This document shows, one piece after another, positions 26,594 through 37,327 of a DNA stretch of 64,000 nucleotides (the stretch's first letter is position 1; every line of letters begins with the position of its first letter). A program made the translations under genes and the position numbers. The DNA lies in the NCBI GenBank assembly GCA_030827125.1, contig JAURFD010000002.1, positions 186,001 to 250,000 of the forward strand. The letters are read 5' to 3'. Source of the stretch: Candidatus Nanopelagicales bacterium (GTDB taxonomy: Bacteria > Actinomycetota > Actinomycetes > S36-B12). The notes beneath the pieces were generated by a model. It saw only the letters and a list, made by a program, of their open reading frames with translations. It was not told the origin of the DNA and did no database searches.

Positions 26594-27964
26594 TCACATA
26601 CTGGCGATGAGGCGCTCCACGCGCTCGTCCACAGCGGCGAAGGGGTCCTTGCACAGGACGGTGCGCTGAGCCTGATCGTTGAGCTTTAAATGGACCCAGT
26701 CCACCGTGAAATCCCGGTGGCGCTCCTGCGCGCGGCGAATGAATTCACCGCGCAACCGCGCACGCGTCGTCTGCGGAGGGATGCTCTTGGCCTCGAAGAC
26801 CTCCGGCTCGTGGGTCACTCGAGAGACCTGTCCTCGACGTTCCAGCAGGTAGAACAGCCCCCTGCTCCGACGAATGTCGTGGTAGGCGAGGTCAAGTTGG
26901 GCGATTCGCGGGTCCGACAGGCTCAGATTGTTACGCGTCATGTAGCGCTCGATAAGCCGCCATTTGATCGCCCAGTCGATATCTCGATCGATCAGGGACA
27001 GGTCCTGGGTCTCGACCGCCTTCAAGGTGCGTTCCCAGAGGGCGATGACGTGGCTGCCCACCGACGCTGGCTCATCGAGCAGGCCCTGTCGGTCCGCGAA
27101 GTCACGTGCCTTCTCGAAGTACTCGGACTGCAACTGCAGACCGGTCAACTCGCGCCCATTGGCTAGGCGCACCGTGCGCTGACCAGTGGGATCGTGGCTG
27201 ATCTCGCGGATCGCTCGGATGGGGTTCTCCAGGGTCAGGTCACGCAGCACCGTCCCCGCCTCGAGCATGCGCAAAACGAGGTCTGCCGATCCCACCTTGA
27301 GCAATGTGGTCGTCTCGCTCATGTTGGAGTCGCCGACGATGACGTGCAGCCGCCGATATCGATCGGCATCCGCGTGCGGCTCATCACGGGTATTGATGAT
27401 TGGGCGGGATCGGGTCGTGGCGCTCGAGACGCCCTCCCAGATGTGATCGGCCCGTTGACTGATGCAGTAGACGGCCCCGCGGGGTGTTTGCTGGAGCTTG
27501 CCCGCACCACAAATGACCTGGCGGGAGACGAGGAACGGCAGGACAGAATCCGCTAGCCGCTGGAACTCGCCGTGGCGGGAGACGAGGAAGTTCTCATGAC
27601 AGCCATAGGAGTTTCCGGCACTGTCGGTGTTGTTCTTGAACAGGTAGACGTCTCCGTTGATCCCCTCTTCACGGAGGCGTGCTTCCGCGTCCAACGACAG
27701 GCCCTCCAGGATGCGCTCCCCAGCGCGATCGTGGGCGATCAATTGGCGGACGTCGTCACACTCGGCCGTTGCGTACTCCGGATGACTTCCGACATCCAGG
27801 TAGAGACGGGATCCGTTGCGGAGAAAGACGTTGCTGCTCCGCCCCCAGGACACGACCCGACGGAACAGATATCGCGCCACCTCGTCGGGGCTGAGCCGAC
27901 GTTGGCCGCGGAAGGTGCAGGTCACGCCGTACTCGGTCTCGATTCCGAAGATGCGCCGATCCAT
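26594..27964 (-). CDS. pafA: Pup--protein ligase PafA
   Basis: 456 residues from ATG 27964. It attaches Pup through its C-terminal glutamate to lysines of target proteins, using ATP. The glutamine-synthetase-like fold shows [14 protein letters not shown] with the catalytic-site glutamates, [52 protein letters not shown] and [20 protein letters not shown]. It lacks the extra Dop loop. The start lies one base from the prcA stop. The N-terminal region of the open frame beyond 27964 overlaps prcA out of frame and is not coding. Confidence 0.97.
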   Translation of the reverse strand: MDRRIFGIETEYGVTCTFRGQRRLSPDEVARYLFRRVVSWGRSSNVFLRNGSRLYLDVGSHPEYATAECDDVRQLIAHDRAGERILEGLSLDAEARLREEGINGDVYLFKNNTDSAGNSYGCHENFLVSRHGEFQRLADSVLPFLVSRQVICGAGKLQQTPRGAVYCISQRADHIWEGVSSATTRSRPIINTRDEPHADADRYRRLHVIVGDSNMSETTTLLKVGSADLVLRMLEAGTVLRDLTLENPIRAIREISHDPTGQRTVRLANGRELTGLQLQSEYFEKARDFADRQGLLDEPASVGSHVIALWERTLKAVETQDLSLIDRDIDWAIKWRLIERYMTRNNLSLSDPRIAQLDLAYHDIRRSRGLFYLLERRGQVSRVTHEPEVFEAKSIPPQTTRARLRGEFIRRAQERHRDFTVDWVHLKLNDQAQRTVLCKDPFAAVDERVERLIASM

Positions 27965-27965
27965 G

Positions 27966-28673
27966 TCAGTCCCCCGGTGGCGAGGCACTGGACGCCACGA
28001 GGATCTCGGTGAGGTCGGCTGGTCCGAGGCGGCGGAAGGCCCGGCGAGGTCGGGTTCGGTCCAGGACGGCTGCTTCGAGATCTGCCGCATCGAGGGCCCG
28101 GTCGGCCCCAGCGCTGAGGGCGGCAACACCCACGCGCACGCCTTCGGCGAGCTTGAGTCCTTCGCGCCACTGAGCCTCGAGCACCTCGAGGATGGCGTCG
28201 GTCTGTCCACCCATCGCCAGGTAGGAGTGTTCGTCAGCCACGGATCCGTCGAAGGTGAGGCGATAGATCTGATCGTCGTCGGCCGTGCCCCCCACCTCAG
28301 CGACGACAATCTCGACCTCATACGGTTTGGCCGCGTCCGTGAAGATGGTGCCGAGGGTTTGTGCGTAGGCGTTGGCCAGGCTTCTGCCGGTGACGTCGAG
28401 GCGGTCATAGGCGTACCCACGCATATCGGCGAGGCGTACGCCCGCAACGCGCAGGTTTTCGAACTCGTTGTACTTGCCGACCGCTGCGAACCCAATGCGG
28501 TCGTAGATCTCGGAAATCTTGTGCAGCGCCCGGGACGGGTTTTCGGCAACGAATATGACCCCGTCCGCATACTGGAGAACCACGACACTGCGACCTCGGC
28601 TGATGCCTTTGCGCGCGAAGTCCGCCTTGTCTTTGATGATCTGCTCGGGTGACACATAGAACGGCACACTCAT
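27966..28673 (-). CDS. prcA: 20S proteasome subunit alpha
   Basis: 235 residues. Forms the outer alpha ring and gates the proteasome. It begins with the gating peptide [20 protein letters not shown] and the alpha-type signature [20 protein letters not shown]. The C-terminus ([19 protein letters not shown]) is normal. There is no catalytic threonine, as expected. ATG overlaps the prcB stop by ATGA. Confidence 0.97.
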   Translation of the reverse strand: MSVPFYVSPEQIIKDKADFARKGISRGRSVVVLQYADGVIFVAENPSRALHKISEIYDRIGFAAVGKYNEFENLRVAGVRLADMRGYAYDRLDVTGRSLANAYAQTLGTIFTDAAKPYEVEIVVAEVGGTADDDQIYRLTFDGSVADEHSYLAMGGQTDAILEVLEAQWREGLKLAEGVRVGVAALSAGADRALDAADLEAAVLDRTRPRRAFRRLGPADLTEILVASSASPPGD

Positions 28674-29515
28674 GGAGCACCCCCGGAGAGGTTGGCTGCT
28701 GGCCCATCCGGCCGGGTGCGACGCGCCGCGACGACCTCGTCCACAGCATTGCCCATGCGATCCGTGTCGATAATCGTCACACCATCGGCGGTGGCCAGCG
28801 CCACCACGGGGAAGATACGACGATTCATATCCGGGCCGCCCGTTGCCGAGTCATCGTCGGCGGCGTCGTACAGGGCTTCAATTGCCGCGGTGATCGCATC
28901 GGTCTCCGACAGCTGCGGTCGGTAGAGCTTCTTGAGCGATCCCCGGGCGAAGACCGAGCCGGAGCCCACGGCGAAGTGCTCGTGTTCCTCGTAGCGGCCG
29001 CCGGTCACGTCGTAGGAGAAGATCCGGCCACGGGCTCGGTGAAGGTCATAGCCGCCGAAGAGCGGGACCACCGCCAGACCCTGCATGGCGAATCCGAGGT
29101 TGCTGCGCAGGAGGGTGGCCAGGCGGTTCGCCTTGCCATCCAGCGAGAGCGGCACGCCCTCAATCTTCTCGTAGTGCTCGAGTTCCACCTGGAACAGGCG
29201 GACGAGTTCCACCGCGAGTCCCGCGGCCCCCGCGATGCCGATCACCGAATGCTCGTCGGCCGGGAAGACCTTCTCGATATCGCGTTGAGCGATGAGGTTG
29301 CCCATCGTGGCGCGCCGATCGCCGGCCATGATCACGCCGTCTCGGTAGGTGAAGGCGACGATGGTCGTCCCGTGCGGGACCGAGTGGGACAGATCGCCAA
29401 CCGAGGCGGAGACCGCGCCGTGGTAGCCGGTGGACGTGAGGAAGTCCGCGAACGACGCAGTCCCTGGGGCCAGGTACGCGGCGGCAAACCGGCCGGGCAT
29501 GGGGTCCGAGGTCAC
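28670..29515 (-). CDS. prcB: 20S proteasome subunit beta (catalytic)
   Basis: 281 residues with a propeptide of about 49 residues; autoprocessing should expose the nucleophile T50 in [10 protein letters not shown]. Other conserved parts are [17 protein letters not shown] (with the active-site Asp/Lys region), [15 protein letters not shown] and [14 protein letters not shown]. It forms the inner proteolytic rings. It overlaps pup and prcA by 4 bases on either side. Confidence 0.97.
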   Translation of the reverse strand: MTSDPMPGRFAAAYLAPGTASFADFLTSTGYHGAVSASVGDLSHSVPHGTTIVAFTYRDGVIMAGDRRATMGNLIAQRDIEKVFPADEHSVIGIAGAAGLAVELVRLFQVELEHYEKIEGVPLSLDGKANRLATLLRSNLGFAMQGLAVVPLFGGYDLHRARGRIFSYDVTGGRYEEHEHFAVGSGSVFARGSLKKLYRPQLSETDAITAAIEALYDAADDDSATGGPDMNRRIFPVVALATADGVTIIDTDRMGNAVDEVVAARRTRPDGPAANLSGGAP

Positions 29516-29703
29516 TGGCCACCCTTTTGGACGAAGGATTTCACAAACTCCTCCGCATTCTCTTCGAGGACCTCATCGATCTCGTCGAGGATGGAGTCCA
29601 CCTCGGCGTCGAGATCGGCCGGGGCACGTGCCGGCAGGTCGACCTCGTCAACCTCATCGGTCCGCGTTCGCTCGACGCGCCGCTGTTCGCCCTGAGTGCT
29701 CAT
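29512..29703 (-). CDS. pup: Prokaryotic ubiquitin-like protein Pup
   Basis: 63 residues, acidic, mostly disordered, with the C-terminus KSFVQKGGQ. The terminal glutamine means that it must be deamidated by Dop before PafA can use it. The C-terminal half ([20 protein letters not shown]) is the segment that folds on Mpa coiled coils. The gene overlaps prcB by 4 bases. Confidence 0.97.
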   Translation of the reverse strand: MSTQGEQRRVERTRTDEVDEVDLPARAPADLDAEVDSILDEIDEVLEENAEEFVKSFVQKGGQ

Positions 29704-29709
29704 GAGCTC

Positions 29710-29715
29710 ACCCTA
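29710..29715 (-). promoter_or_regulatory. TAGGGT -10 box of the pup-prcB-prcA transcript
   Basis: Minus-strand TAGGGT, GAGCTC, then the pup ATG at 29703. A leaderless pup-prcBA transcript separate from dop is suggested. Confidence 0.5.
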
Positions 29716-29767
29716 AACCGCGACGGCCCTGCTCGCGCGTTCCTGGCCTACCGTGATGGAGTCGAAT

Positions 29768-31276
29768 TCAGGCGTTCCGCAGAGCAGTCAACAACTCGTC
29801 CGCCGAGGTGGCACCGTCGAGCAGGTGCTCCACGTGCTCCCGCGTACCTCGGGCGGGCTCGAGGGTGGGGATCCTCTGAAGCGCATCAAAGCCATCGACA
29901 TCGAAGATGACCGAATCCCAAGAGGCCGCCGCCACGGCATCGCCATAGCGGCGCAGGCACTCACCGCGGAAATAGGCCCGCGTGTCCTCCGGTGCTCGCT
30001 CCCGCGCCCGGCGGACCTCGTCGGGGGTGGTGAGGCGCTCCAGCCGCCCGGCTGCTTCCAGTTTGAGCGCCAACCCGCGATCGGGACGGATGTCGGCGTA
30101 CTGCAGGTCCACCAGTTCCAGACGGGGCGAGGACCAATCGAGACCGTCCCGGCGTCGGTAGCCGTCCATGAGCGCGAGTTTGGCGACCCAGTCGATGCGG
30201 TCCGCCGCCAGACGCGGGTCGCGCTCGAGGTCATCGAGCACCCGCGCCCACCGTTCAAGGATGTCCCGGGTCATCGGATCATCACCGTGCGATCGTGACA
30301 CCAGCTGCGTGGCGGCATCGAGATAGCGACGCTGAACATCAATGGCCGTCAGTCGTCGACCATCCCGGAGCGCAAGCACGTGGGTGAGGGAGGGATCGTG
30401 GCTGACCAGATGCATCTCGCGGACGGGATCGATCAGGCTGAGGTCCTCCCCCAACTTCCCCTCTTCGATGACCGCAAGCACGAGCGCCGTAGTCCCGATC
30501 TTCAGGTAGGTGGCGGCTTCGCACATGTTGGCATCGCCCACGATGACGTGTAGTCGTCGATAGCGCTCCGGGTCGGCGTGCGGCTCGTCCCGGGTGTTGA
30601 TGATGGGGCGCTTGAGTGTCGTCTCAAGCCCCACCTCGACCTCGAAGAAGTCCGCACGCTGCGAAATCTGGAATCCGGCCGTGCGGCCGTCTTGGCCGAG
30701 CCCCACCCGGCCCGCTCCGGTGAACACCTGACGCGTCACGAAGAACGGCGTGAGGTCGCGCACGATGTCGGGGAACGGCGTGGCCCGTCTCATCAGGTAG
30801 TTCTCGTGGCATCCGTAGGACGCGCCCTTGTTGTCCGTGTTGTTCTTGTAGAGCTGGATTGCGAAGGGACCCGTGCGGCTCGCCGCCACGGCAGCATCGG
30901 CCATGATCTCCATGCCCGCCCTGTCCCACAGCACAGCATCGCGGGGATTGGTGACCTCCGGACTCGAGTACTCCGGGTGTGCATGGTCGACGTAGAGACG
31001 CGCCCCGTTCGTGAGAATGAGATTGGCGAGACCAATCTCCTCATCGGTGAGTTGGGTCGGGTCAGCCTCTGCCCGCGACATGTCGTAGCCACGCGCGTCC
31101 CGCAAGGGGAACTCGTCATCGAAGTCCCACCGCATCGCCGATCGCCGATCGCCCACCGCTGGTCCGTCGTACGCCGTCACCACCTGCGAAGACGTCATCA
31201 TCGAGTTCACGTGGGGATGGCCCGGAACTGAGATCCCGTACTCCGTCTCGATCCCCATGATGCGGCGAACGCTCAT
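29768..31276 (-). CDS. dop: Depupylase / Pup deamidase Dop
   Basis: 502 residues from ATG 31276 (MSVRRIMGIETEYGIS). Paralogue of PafA with the same ATP-binding core ([59 protein letters not shown]) plus the Dop-specific insertion after residue 40 (AMRWDFDDEFPLRDARGYDM). It deamidates Pup-Gln to Pup-Glu and removes Pup from substrates. It is 13 bases downstream of mpa, so the two are co-transcribed. Confidence 0.97.
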   Translation of the reverse strand: MSVRRIMGIETEYGISVPGHPHVNSMMTSSQVVTAYDGPAVGDRRSAMRWDFDDEFPLRDARGYDMSRAEADPTQLTDEEIGLANLILTNGARLYVDHAHPEYSSPEVTNPRDAVLWDRAGMEIMADAAVAASRTGPFAIQLYKNNTDNKGASYGCHENYLMRRATPFPDIVRDLTPFFVTRQVFTGAGRVGLGQDGRTAGFQISQRADFFEVEVGLETTLKRPIINTRDEPHADPERYRRLHVIVGDANMCEAATYLKIGTTALVLAVIEEGKLGEDLSLIDPVREMHLVSHDPSLTHVLALRDGRRLTAIDVQRRYLDAATQLVSRSHGDDPMTRDILERWARVLDDLERDPRLAADRIDWVAKLALMDGYRRRDGLDWSSPRLELVDLQYADIRPDRGLALKLEAAGRLERLTTPDEVRRARERAPEDTRAYFRGECLRRYGDAVAAASWDSVIFDVDGFDALQRIPTLEPARGTREHVEHLLDGATSADELLTALRNA

Positions 31277-31289
31277 GCAGCACCGCCGG

Positions 31290-32936
31290 TCACAGGTACT
31301 GGCCGGTATTCGCCACCGTGTCGATGACGCGTCCGGCCTCCGTGCCCTTCTTGCCCTGAACGAGGGTGCGGATGAAGACGATGCGCTCGCCCTTCTTGCC
31401 AGAAATGCGCGCCCAGTCATCGGGGTTCGTCGTGTTGGGCAGGTCCTCGTTTTCACGGAACTCGTCCACGCAGGCGCTCAGCAGGTGCTGGACCCTGATG
31501 CCCTTCTGCCCGGTCTCCAGGAACTCCTTGATCGCGCTCTTCTTCGCGCGGGCGACCACATTCTCCAACATGGCACCCGAGTTGAAGTCCTTGAAGTACA
31601 GGACCTCCTTGTCGCCGTTGGCGTAGGTCACTTCAAGGAAACGGTTCTCCTCGTCCTCGGAGTACATGCGCTCTACGGCCCGCTGGATCATGGCGGCGCA
31701 GGTCTCCTCCGGGCTGTCGGCGTTCTCCGCAAGATCGTCCGGATGCAGGGGCAGGTCCGGGGTGAGGTACTTGCTCAGGATGTCCCGCGCCGCTTCGGCA
31801 TCCGGCCGCTCGATCTTGATCTTGACGTCGAGTCGGCCGGGACGAAGGATCGCCGGGTCGATCATGTCCTCTCGATTCGAAGCCCCGATCACAATGACGT
31901 TCTCCAGGCTTTCGACGCCGTCGATTTCGCTCAGAAGCTGGGGGACGATGGTGTTCTCCACATCGCTGGACACGCCCGAACCACGGGTCCGGAAGAGCGA
32001 GTCCATCTCGTCGAAGAAGACGATGACCGGCATGCCCTCGGATGCCTTCTCGCGTGCCCGCTGGAAGACCAGGCGAATGTGTCGCTCGGTCTCCCCCACG
32101 TACTTGTTCAGCAACTCCGGGCCCTTGATGTTCAAGAAGAAGGACCGGCCCTCCTCACGCCCAGTGCGCTCGGCCACCTTCTTTGCCAGAGAGTGCGCAA
32201 CCGCCTTGGCAATGAGCGTCTTGCCGCACCCGGGTGGGCCGTACAGCAGGATGCCCTTGGGCGGCGCGAGCCGATGTTCGAGGTAGAGATCGGGGTGGAG
32301 GAAGGGCAACTCGACCGCGTCCTGAATCTGATCGATTTGACCACCAAGGCCACCGATGTCCTCATAGTCCACGTCGGGAACCTCTTCCAAGACCAGTTCC
32401 TCGACCTCGGACTTCGGGATGACCTCGTAGACATAGTTGCTGCGCGACTCGAGGAGAAGCGAGTCCCCGGCACGCAGGGTCCGTTGCCGCAGTGGCTCCG
32501 CGAGCGCAACGACTCGCTCCTCATCGGCCCGTCCGATCACGAGGGCCCGATCTCCGCCGGCGAGCAACTCCTTGAACATCACCAACTCACCAAGGCGCTC
32601 GAACTCGCGTACACCCACGACGTTCATAGCCTCATTCAGCATGAGCTCCTGGCCGGGAACCAGCGCGTCTTTGTCGACATCGGGACTGGCCACCAACCGC
32701 ATCTTGCGCCCGGAGACCGCGACGTCGATAGCTCCGTCCTCGGCCTGCGCGAGGAACACCCCGTAGGTGCCTGGCGGCTCCGCGAGGCGATCAACCTCGG
32801 CCTTGAGCGTGACGATTTGCTCGCGTGCGTCACGGAGCGTGGCCACGAGGCGCCCGTTATGTGCCTGGGCCGCGGCGAGTTCGGCCTCGATGACGCGCAG
32901 ACGCTCCTCGGCCGTACCGCGATCATTCGTGGGCAT
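31290..32936 (-). CDS. mpa: Proteasome-associated AAA ATPase (Mpa/ARC)
   Basis: 548 residues. Order: N-terminal coiled coil (about residues 5-50, [27 protein letters not shown]) that binds Pup, two OB domains, then the AAA module with Walker [21 protein letters not shown], Walker [13 protein letters not shown] and second region [20 protein letters not shown]. The C-terminus ends GQYL, the tyrosine-containing tail that docks into the alpha ring. It unfolds pupylated proteins into PrcAB. It is first in the mpa-dop unit. Confidence 0.97.
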   Translation of the reverse strand: MPTNDRGTAEERLRVIEAELAAAQAHNGRLVATLRDAREQIVTLKAEVDRLAEPPGTYGVFLAQAEDGAIDVAVSGRKMRLVASPDVDKDALVPGQELMLNEAMNVVGVREFERLGELVMFKELLAGGDRALVIGRADEERVVALAEPLRQRTLRAGDSLLLESRSNYVYEVIPKSEVEELVLEEVPDVDYEDIGGLGGQIDQIQDAVELPFLHPDLYLEHRLAPPKGILLYGPPGCGKTLIAKAVAHSLAKKVAERTGREEGRSFFLNIKGPELLNKYVGETERHIRLVFQRAREKASEGMPVIVFFDEMDSLFRTRGSGVSSDVENTIVPQLLSEIDGVESLENVIVIGASNREDMIDPAILRPGRLDVKIKIERPDAEAARDILSKYLTPDLPLHPDDLAENADSPEETCAAMIQRAVERMYSEDEENRFLEVTYANGDKEVLYFKDFNSGAMLENVVARAKKSAIKEFLETGQKGIRVQHLLSACVDEFRENEDLPNTTNPDDWARISGKKGERIVFIRTLVQGKKGTEAGRVIDTVANTGQYL

Positions 32937-32997
32937 ACATCGCCTCCTTGTCGAACGGTCCTTCGACCATACCCGCGGACGGGTCAGAACGCTCGGG

Positions 32998-33879
32998 TCA
33001 CGCGGAGGTGTCGCCCTCCGGGATCGGGTAGGCCCCCTTGGCAGGGCGGCGCCGTCGCAGCGGAGCCGTGGTGCCGTCCGCCAGTCGGCGCGTCATCAGA
33101 AGGAACCCGGTATGGGCAATCATCCGATGATCAGGACGGACTGCCAGGCCCTCAAGGTGCCAGGTGCGCACCAGGGACTCCTCGGCCCGCGGCTCGGTCC
33201 ACGCTTGCGACTCGCGTAGAGCCTCGGCGGTCTGGCTGAGCTGCGTAGTGGTGGCGACGTAGCAGACGAGTGTGCCACCGGGCCGCACCGCGGCGTGCGC
33301 CGTCGCCAGGTGATTCCAGGGATCGAGCATGTCGAGGACAAGAGCGTCGAAGGGCGCCCACTGCTGCCAGGCCTGATCCGAGACGTCACCGACCAGGAGT
33401 TTCCAGTTGTCCGGAGCCCCCACGAACCACCGCTCCACATTGCGCCGAGCCACCTCGGCGAAATCCGGCCGCAACTCGCAGGACACCACGAGGCCCTGAT
33501 CTCCGACGGCGGACAGCAACGAGCATGTGAGTGCTCCTGAGCCGGCCCCGGCTTCCAACACTCTTCCGCCGGGGCGCAGCCCCGTCGCCATGACGATCCG
33601 CGCAGCATCCTTGGGATAGATCACGGCGGCACCGCGCGGCATGGCCAGGACGAAGTCCTCGAGGTGCGACCGAAGGACGACGTAGGTCGTTCCACCGGTG
33701 GAGGTGACGACGCAGCCTTCGGGCTGTCCGATCAGGTCATCGTGGGCGATCCCCCCACGATGCGTGTGAAAGGTACGGCCGGGCTCGAGGTTCAGCGTGT
33801 GGTGTCTCCCTTTGGGGTCCGTCAATTGAACGATGTCACCCGACGCCAACAGAGCCCGGTCTCGACGAGTGTCTTCCAC
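32998..33879 (-). CDS. trmI: tRNA (adenine-58-N1)-methyltransferase TrmI
   Basis: 293 residues from GTG. AdoMet-dependent Rossmann-fold enzyme that makes m1A58 in the T-loop of tRNA. Motifs: [38 protein letters not shown] (AdoMet loop) and [15 protein letters not shown] (catalytic aspartate region). A small N-terminal domain (residues 1-70) is typical. The arrangement trmI next to mpa/dop is conserved in actinobacteria. Confidence 0.93.
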   Translation of the reverse strand: MEDTRRDRALLASGDIVQLTDPKGRHHTLNLEPGRTFHTHRGGIAHDDLIGQPEGCVVTSTGGTTYVVLRSHLEDFVLAMPRGAAVIYPKDAARIVMATGLRPGGRVLEAGAGSGALTCSLLSAVGDQGLVVSCELRPDFAEVARRNVERWFVGAPDNWKLLVGDVSDQAWQQWAPFDALVLDMLDPWNHLATAHAAVRPGGTLVCYVATTTQLSQTAEALRESQAWTEPRAEESLVRTWHLEGLAVRPDHRMIAHTGFLLMTRRLADGTTAPLRRRRPAKGAYPIPEGDTSA

Positions 33880-33885
33880 TCGCGC

Positions 33886-33891
33886 AGGCTA
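33886..33891 (-). promoter_or_regulatory. TAGCCT -10 box of trmI
   Basis: Minus-strand TAGCCT, GCGCGA, then GTG at 33879; it overlaps the very end of the upstream HAD gene. Confidence 0.45.
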
Positions 33892-34578
33892 GCGTTCAGC
33901 GGCCGCAAGCCACATGGCGAGGTCACGGGGCGTCACGCCCACAAGGGTGTCGAGGACCACGAGCCGAGGTGCGGGCTCGATCGGAACCATGTGCGGGACA
34001 GCGACCACCAGCGCACCGCTGGCGTGACCGGCTGTGACGCCCGTGGGCGAGTCCTCGATCACCACACAGCGTCGAATGTCGACCCCGAGCCTTGTCGCCG
34101 CGGTGAGGTACGGCTCGGGGTGCGGCTTGCCGTCCGTCACCTCGTCACCGGCAACGCTCATATCGAATCCGCGACCGCCGGTCTGTTCGGCCACGGCATC
34201 GGAGACGGCGTGCAGCAACTGTCGATATGTCGCTGAGACAAGCCCGGTCGGGATGCCCGCGGCCTGGCACGAGCGCACCAGTTCCGCAGCCCCGGGACGC
34301 CATTGGATAGGCCCCGTCCGCAGGAGTGCCTCCATGGCGGTCATCAGCTGGTCCCCCACCTCCGACACGGAGATGGGCACGCCAGCCTTCGCGATCATGT
34401 AGGCGCTCACGCGCTCCAGGGGTCCGCCGAGGCAATGCTGCTGATCGGACGGGGTCCACGTCGCGCCAAGGCCCGCCATCACCTGCCGCTCCGCAATGAG
34501 CCACAGCCCCTCGGAGTCGATAAGCGTTCCGTCCAGATCGAACAGCACCGCGGCGGGAGGGCGGGGCTCGTCTGACAT
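33889..34578 (-). CDS. HAD-superfamily phosphatase (beta-phosphoglucomutase/Gph-like)
   Basis: 229 residues. HAD subfamily IA with a helical cap: motif I AVLFDLDGTLIDSEGLW, motif II VSATYRQLLH, motif III lysine in VTDGKPHPEPYL and motif IV VVIEDSPTGVTAGHA. The substrate is probably a phosphorylated sugar or small metabolite, but sequence alone does not decide. Actinobacteria frequently keep such a gene beside trmI. Confidence 0.85.
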   Translation of the reverse strand: MSDEPRPPAAVLFDLDGTLIDSEGLWLIAERQVMAGLGATWTPSDQQHCLGGPLERVSAYMIAKAGVPISVSEVGDQLMTAMEALLRTGPIQWRPGAAELVRSCQAAGIPTGLVSATYRQLLHAVSDAVAEQTGGRGFDMSVAGDEVTDGKPHPEPYLTAATRLGVDIRRCVVIEDSPTGVTAGHASGALVVAVPHMVPIEPAPRLVVLDTLVGVTPRDLAMWLAAAER

Positions 34579-34644
34579 GGTGAGGGCAGGCTAGCGTCAC
34601 GGCCCGTTTCCCGATCTACCTGGCATAGGCTGAGGTCCTTGACC

Positions 34645-34663
34645 GGGCCGACCCTGTCGGCCC
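34645..34663 (+). promoter_or_regulatory. Hairpin in the leader of the PAC2 gene
   Basis: GGGCCGAC (34645-34652) and GTCGGCCC (34656-34663) form an uninterrupted 8-bp stem with a 3-base loop, 27 bases before the PAC2 ATG. It follows a possible -10 TAGGCT near 34625 and may influence leader structure. Confidence 0.35.
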
Positions 34664-34690
34664 ATGCACCGGCCCGCGAAGGGGGTTCGC

Positions 34691-35542
34691 ATGATCGAGT
34701 TCGAGGCCCTGCCCGAACTCGTCGATCCGGTACTCGTCGCGGCCTTTGAAGGCTGGAATGACGCCGGCGACGCAGCGAGCGACACCGTCCAACACCTGCG
34801 CGACGTGTGGGGTGCGCAACTGATTGCGGAGATCGACCCCGAGGACTATTACGACTACCAGGTCAACCGGCCGCACATTTCTTTCGATGACGAGGGAATC
34901 CGTCGGCTCACCTGGCCAACCACCCGCCTCTACGTCGCGCGTCTGCCCTTGGCCACTCGAGACGTCGTCCTCGTGCACGGTGTCGAGCCCAACATGCGGT
35001 GGCGTCAATTCACCGACGAACTCCTGCACTATTCCTCGGAGTTGGGCGTCACGTTGACCGTCACACTGGGCGCTCTCCTCTCGGACAGCCCGCACACGCG
35101 CCCGGTGCCGGTGACCGGCACGTCCACCGACCCGGGAACGGCCCGCGAGCTTGGCGTTGAGGCCTCCCACTATGAGGGCCCAACCGGGATTGTCGGTGTG
35201 CTGCAGGAAGCGTGTGCGCGTCGGGGTATCCCGTCGGTATCCCTGTGGGCCGCTGTTCCGCACTACGTAGCGCAAGCCCCGTCCCCCAAGGCGACTCTCG
35301 CGCTCGTGCGACGTGTGGAGGACCTGCTCGATGTGCCCGTTCCACTCGGCGAACTCGTGGAGGATGCTCGCGCGTGGGAAATCGGCGTCGACGAGCTCGC
35401 CGCGGAGGACGAGGAAGTCGCGGACTACGTGCGATCCCTTGAGGAGGCCCGCGACACCGCCGATCTGCCCGAGGCCAGTGGCGAGGCCATCGCTCGTGAA
35501 TTCGAGCGCTATTTGCGGCGTCGAGGAGTGGACGGCGCCTAG
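34691..35542 (+). CDS. PAC2-family protein (proteasome assembly chaperone 2-like)
   Basis: 283 residues from ATG 34691, which has GAAGGGGG about 6 bases upstream; a GTG/ATG 9 codons earlier lacks one. PAC2 fold: [35 protein letters not shown] and [22 protein letters not shown]. It belongs to the Rv2125-type actinobacterial group with an added helical C-terminal region ([19 protein letters not shown]). Its position beyond the proteasome genes fits, but a role in proteasome assembly has not been shown. It ends in a CTAG overlap with pgi. Confidence 0.87.
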   Translation: MIEFEALPELVDPVLVAAFEGWNDAGDAASDTVQHLRDVWGAQLIAEIDPEDYYDYQVNRPHISFDDEGIRRLTWPTTRLYVARLPLATRDVVLVHGVEPNMRWRQFTDELLHYSSELGVTLTVTLGALLSDSPHTRPVPVTGTSTDPGTARELGVEASHYEGPTGIVGVLQEACARRGIPSVSLWAAVPHYVAQAPSPKATLALVRRVEDLLDVPVPLGELVEDARAWEIGVDELAAEDEEVADYVRSLEEARDTADLPEASGEAIAREFERYLRRRGVDGA

Positions 35543-37194
35543 CCTGCGTCGGGCCGCACCGTGGCGTGCATTGCTTGGTACGCGCGAATCAGCGCATCGG
35601 TCGAGGAGTCCCTGTCGAGGGGCCGATCGGCATCTTGCAGGTCGGGCAGGATCGAGTTGGCCATCGACTTGCCTAGTTCGACGCCCCACTGATCGAAGCT
35701 ATCGATGCCCCAAATCGCCCCCTGCACGAAGACGCTGTGCTCGTAGAGAGCTACGAGCGCGCCCAGCGCATGCGGATCGAGTCGCGCCGCAAGGATGAAG
35801 GTGGACGGACGATTCCCCGGCATCACCTTGTGGGGCACAAGATCGTCCGGAACCCCCTCGGCGCGCACCTCGTCTGCGGTGCGCCCGAACGCCAGAACGG
35901 CCGCCTGCGCTAAGGCATTGGCCGCAAGCATGTCCTGCATGTCGAACACCGGCTCCAGTGCCTGGGCGAAGAGGATGAAGTCGCACGACACCACCTCGGT
36001 CCCCTGATGGAGGAGTTGGTAGAACGAGTGCTGGCCATTTGTGCCCGGCTCGCCCCAATAGATCGCGCCGGTGTTGTAGTCCACCCGCGCACCGTCGAGC
36101 CGAACGGACTTGCCGTTGCTCTCCATGGTGAGTTGCTGGAGGTAGGCAGGAAAGCGCGCGAGGTATTGCGCGTACGGCAACACCGCATTCGTGGGGATAT
36201 CGAGGAAGTCGCGATTCCACACCGCGGTCAGTCCCATTCGCAGCGGAATGTTCACGGAGGCGTCCGCATGCCGGAAGTGCTCGTCCATCGCGTGGAACCC
36301 CGCCAGCATGTTCGCGAAGTTGTCTGGGCCGATGGCGACCATGGTGCTCAATCCGATCGCGGAGTCCATGGAGTAGCGACCGCCCACCCAGTCCCAGAAG
36401 CCGAACATGTTGGCGGTGTCGATCCCAAATGCCGCGACGCGATCGGCGTTGGTAGACACGGCCACGAAGTGGCGTTCGACGGCGCCCTCTCCCAGCGCCT
36501 CCACGATCCACGCGCGCGCAGCCTTGGCATTGGTGAGTGTCTCCTGCGTCCCGAATGTTTTGGACGCCACAATGAAGAGGGTCTCCGCCGGATCGAGTCC
36601 GCGAATGGCCTCGCTGATATCGGTCGGGTCGACGTTCGAGACGAACTGGAAAGTCATCGAGCGGTCGGAGTAGTACTGCAGGGCGATGTACGCCATAGCG
36701 GGCCCCAAATCCGAGCCGCCGATGCCGATGTTGATGACGTTGCGGATCCGCTTGCCCGTCGCCCCCTGCCACTCGCCGCTGCGTACCCGATCGGCGAAGG
36801 ACGCCATTCGGCCGAGGACTCCGTGGACCTCGTCCGCGACATCAACACCATCGACGATCAGCGCCCCGCTGGCTGGCGGGAGTCGCAGTGCCGTGTGCAG
36901 AACCGACCGATCCTCGGTGACATTGATGTGCTGCCCGGCGAACATGGCATCCCGGCGCTCGAGGACGCCCTGCTCCCGGGCGAGATCGAGGAGCGCCTCC
37001 ATCACGTCGTGAGTGACGCGCTGCTTGCTGAAGTCCACGCGCAGACCCGCCGCCTCGAGAGTCCACGCCGGTCCGCGATCGGGCTCCGCGGCGAAGATGT
37101 CCCGCAGTTCACGGTGCCGCAACTCGCGGGCCATGTCGTCGAGGCGACCCCACGCCGCGCGGTCCTTGGGATTTGTCGATTCCAGGGCGGTCAT
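35539..37194 (-). CDS. pgi: Glucose-6-phosphate isomerase
   Basis: 551 residues, full length. Interconverts glucose-6-phosphate and fructose-6-phosphate. It contains [59 protein letters not shown]-like [18 protein letters not shown], and the late signature [12 protein letters not shown] with the catalytic histidine. It is divergent from gnd, so glycolysis and pentose phosphate genes flank a shared 133-base intergenic region. Confidence 0.97.
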   Translation of the reverse strand: MTALESTNPKDRAAWGRLDDMARELRHRELRDIFAAEPDRGPAWTLEAAGLRVDFSKQRVTHDVMEALLDLAREQGVLERRDAMFAGQHINVTEDRSVLHTALRLPPASGALIVDGVDVADEVHGVLGRMASFADRVRSGEWQGATGKRIRNVINIGIGGSDLGPAMAYIALQYYSDRSMTFQFVSNVDPTDISEAIRGLDPAETLFIVASKTFGTQETLTNAKAARAWIVEALGEGAVERHFVAVSTNADRVAAFGIDTANMFGFWDWVGGRYSMDSAIGLSTMVAIGPDNFANMLAGFHAMDEHFRHADASVNIPLRMGLTAVWNRDFLDIPTNAVLPYAQYLARFPAYLQQLTMESNGKSVRLDGARVDYNTGAIYWGEPGTNGQHSFYQLLHQGTEVVSCDFILFAQALEPVFDMQDMLAANALAQAAVLAFGRTADEVRAEGVPDDLVPHKVMPGNRPSTFILAARLDPHALGALVALYEHSVFVQGAIWGIDSFDQWGVELGKSMANSILPDLQDADRPLDRDSSTDALIRAYQAMHATVRPDAG

Positions 37195-37327
37195 GGCATC
37201 AGCCTTGCACTAGCGTGGCCCTCGCGTACAGCCGATGACCGAAGAGCGCCCGACGCGTCAGTCCGAGCCCAGAGGGTTCGGTTCGTCGCCGCCGGGACCA
37301 CAGGATGTGAGAGGGATGGGATCGCAG

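Noticed and set aside
26594-28669. Long 691-residue form of pafA
   Set aside because: The first 235 residues are an out-of-frame reading of prcA; ATG 27964 gives the normal PafA N-terminus.
31257-33239. 660-residue plus-strand open frame opposite mpa and trmI
   Set aside because: It is the antisense of a well-supported AAA ATPase gene; its composition (no domain, His/Arg/Val-rich) is typical of mirror frames in high-GC DNA.
37235-37327. Upstream start for gnd at 37235
   Set aside because: The added 31 residues are disordered and absent from the family, which begins at the Rossmann loop.
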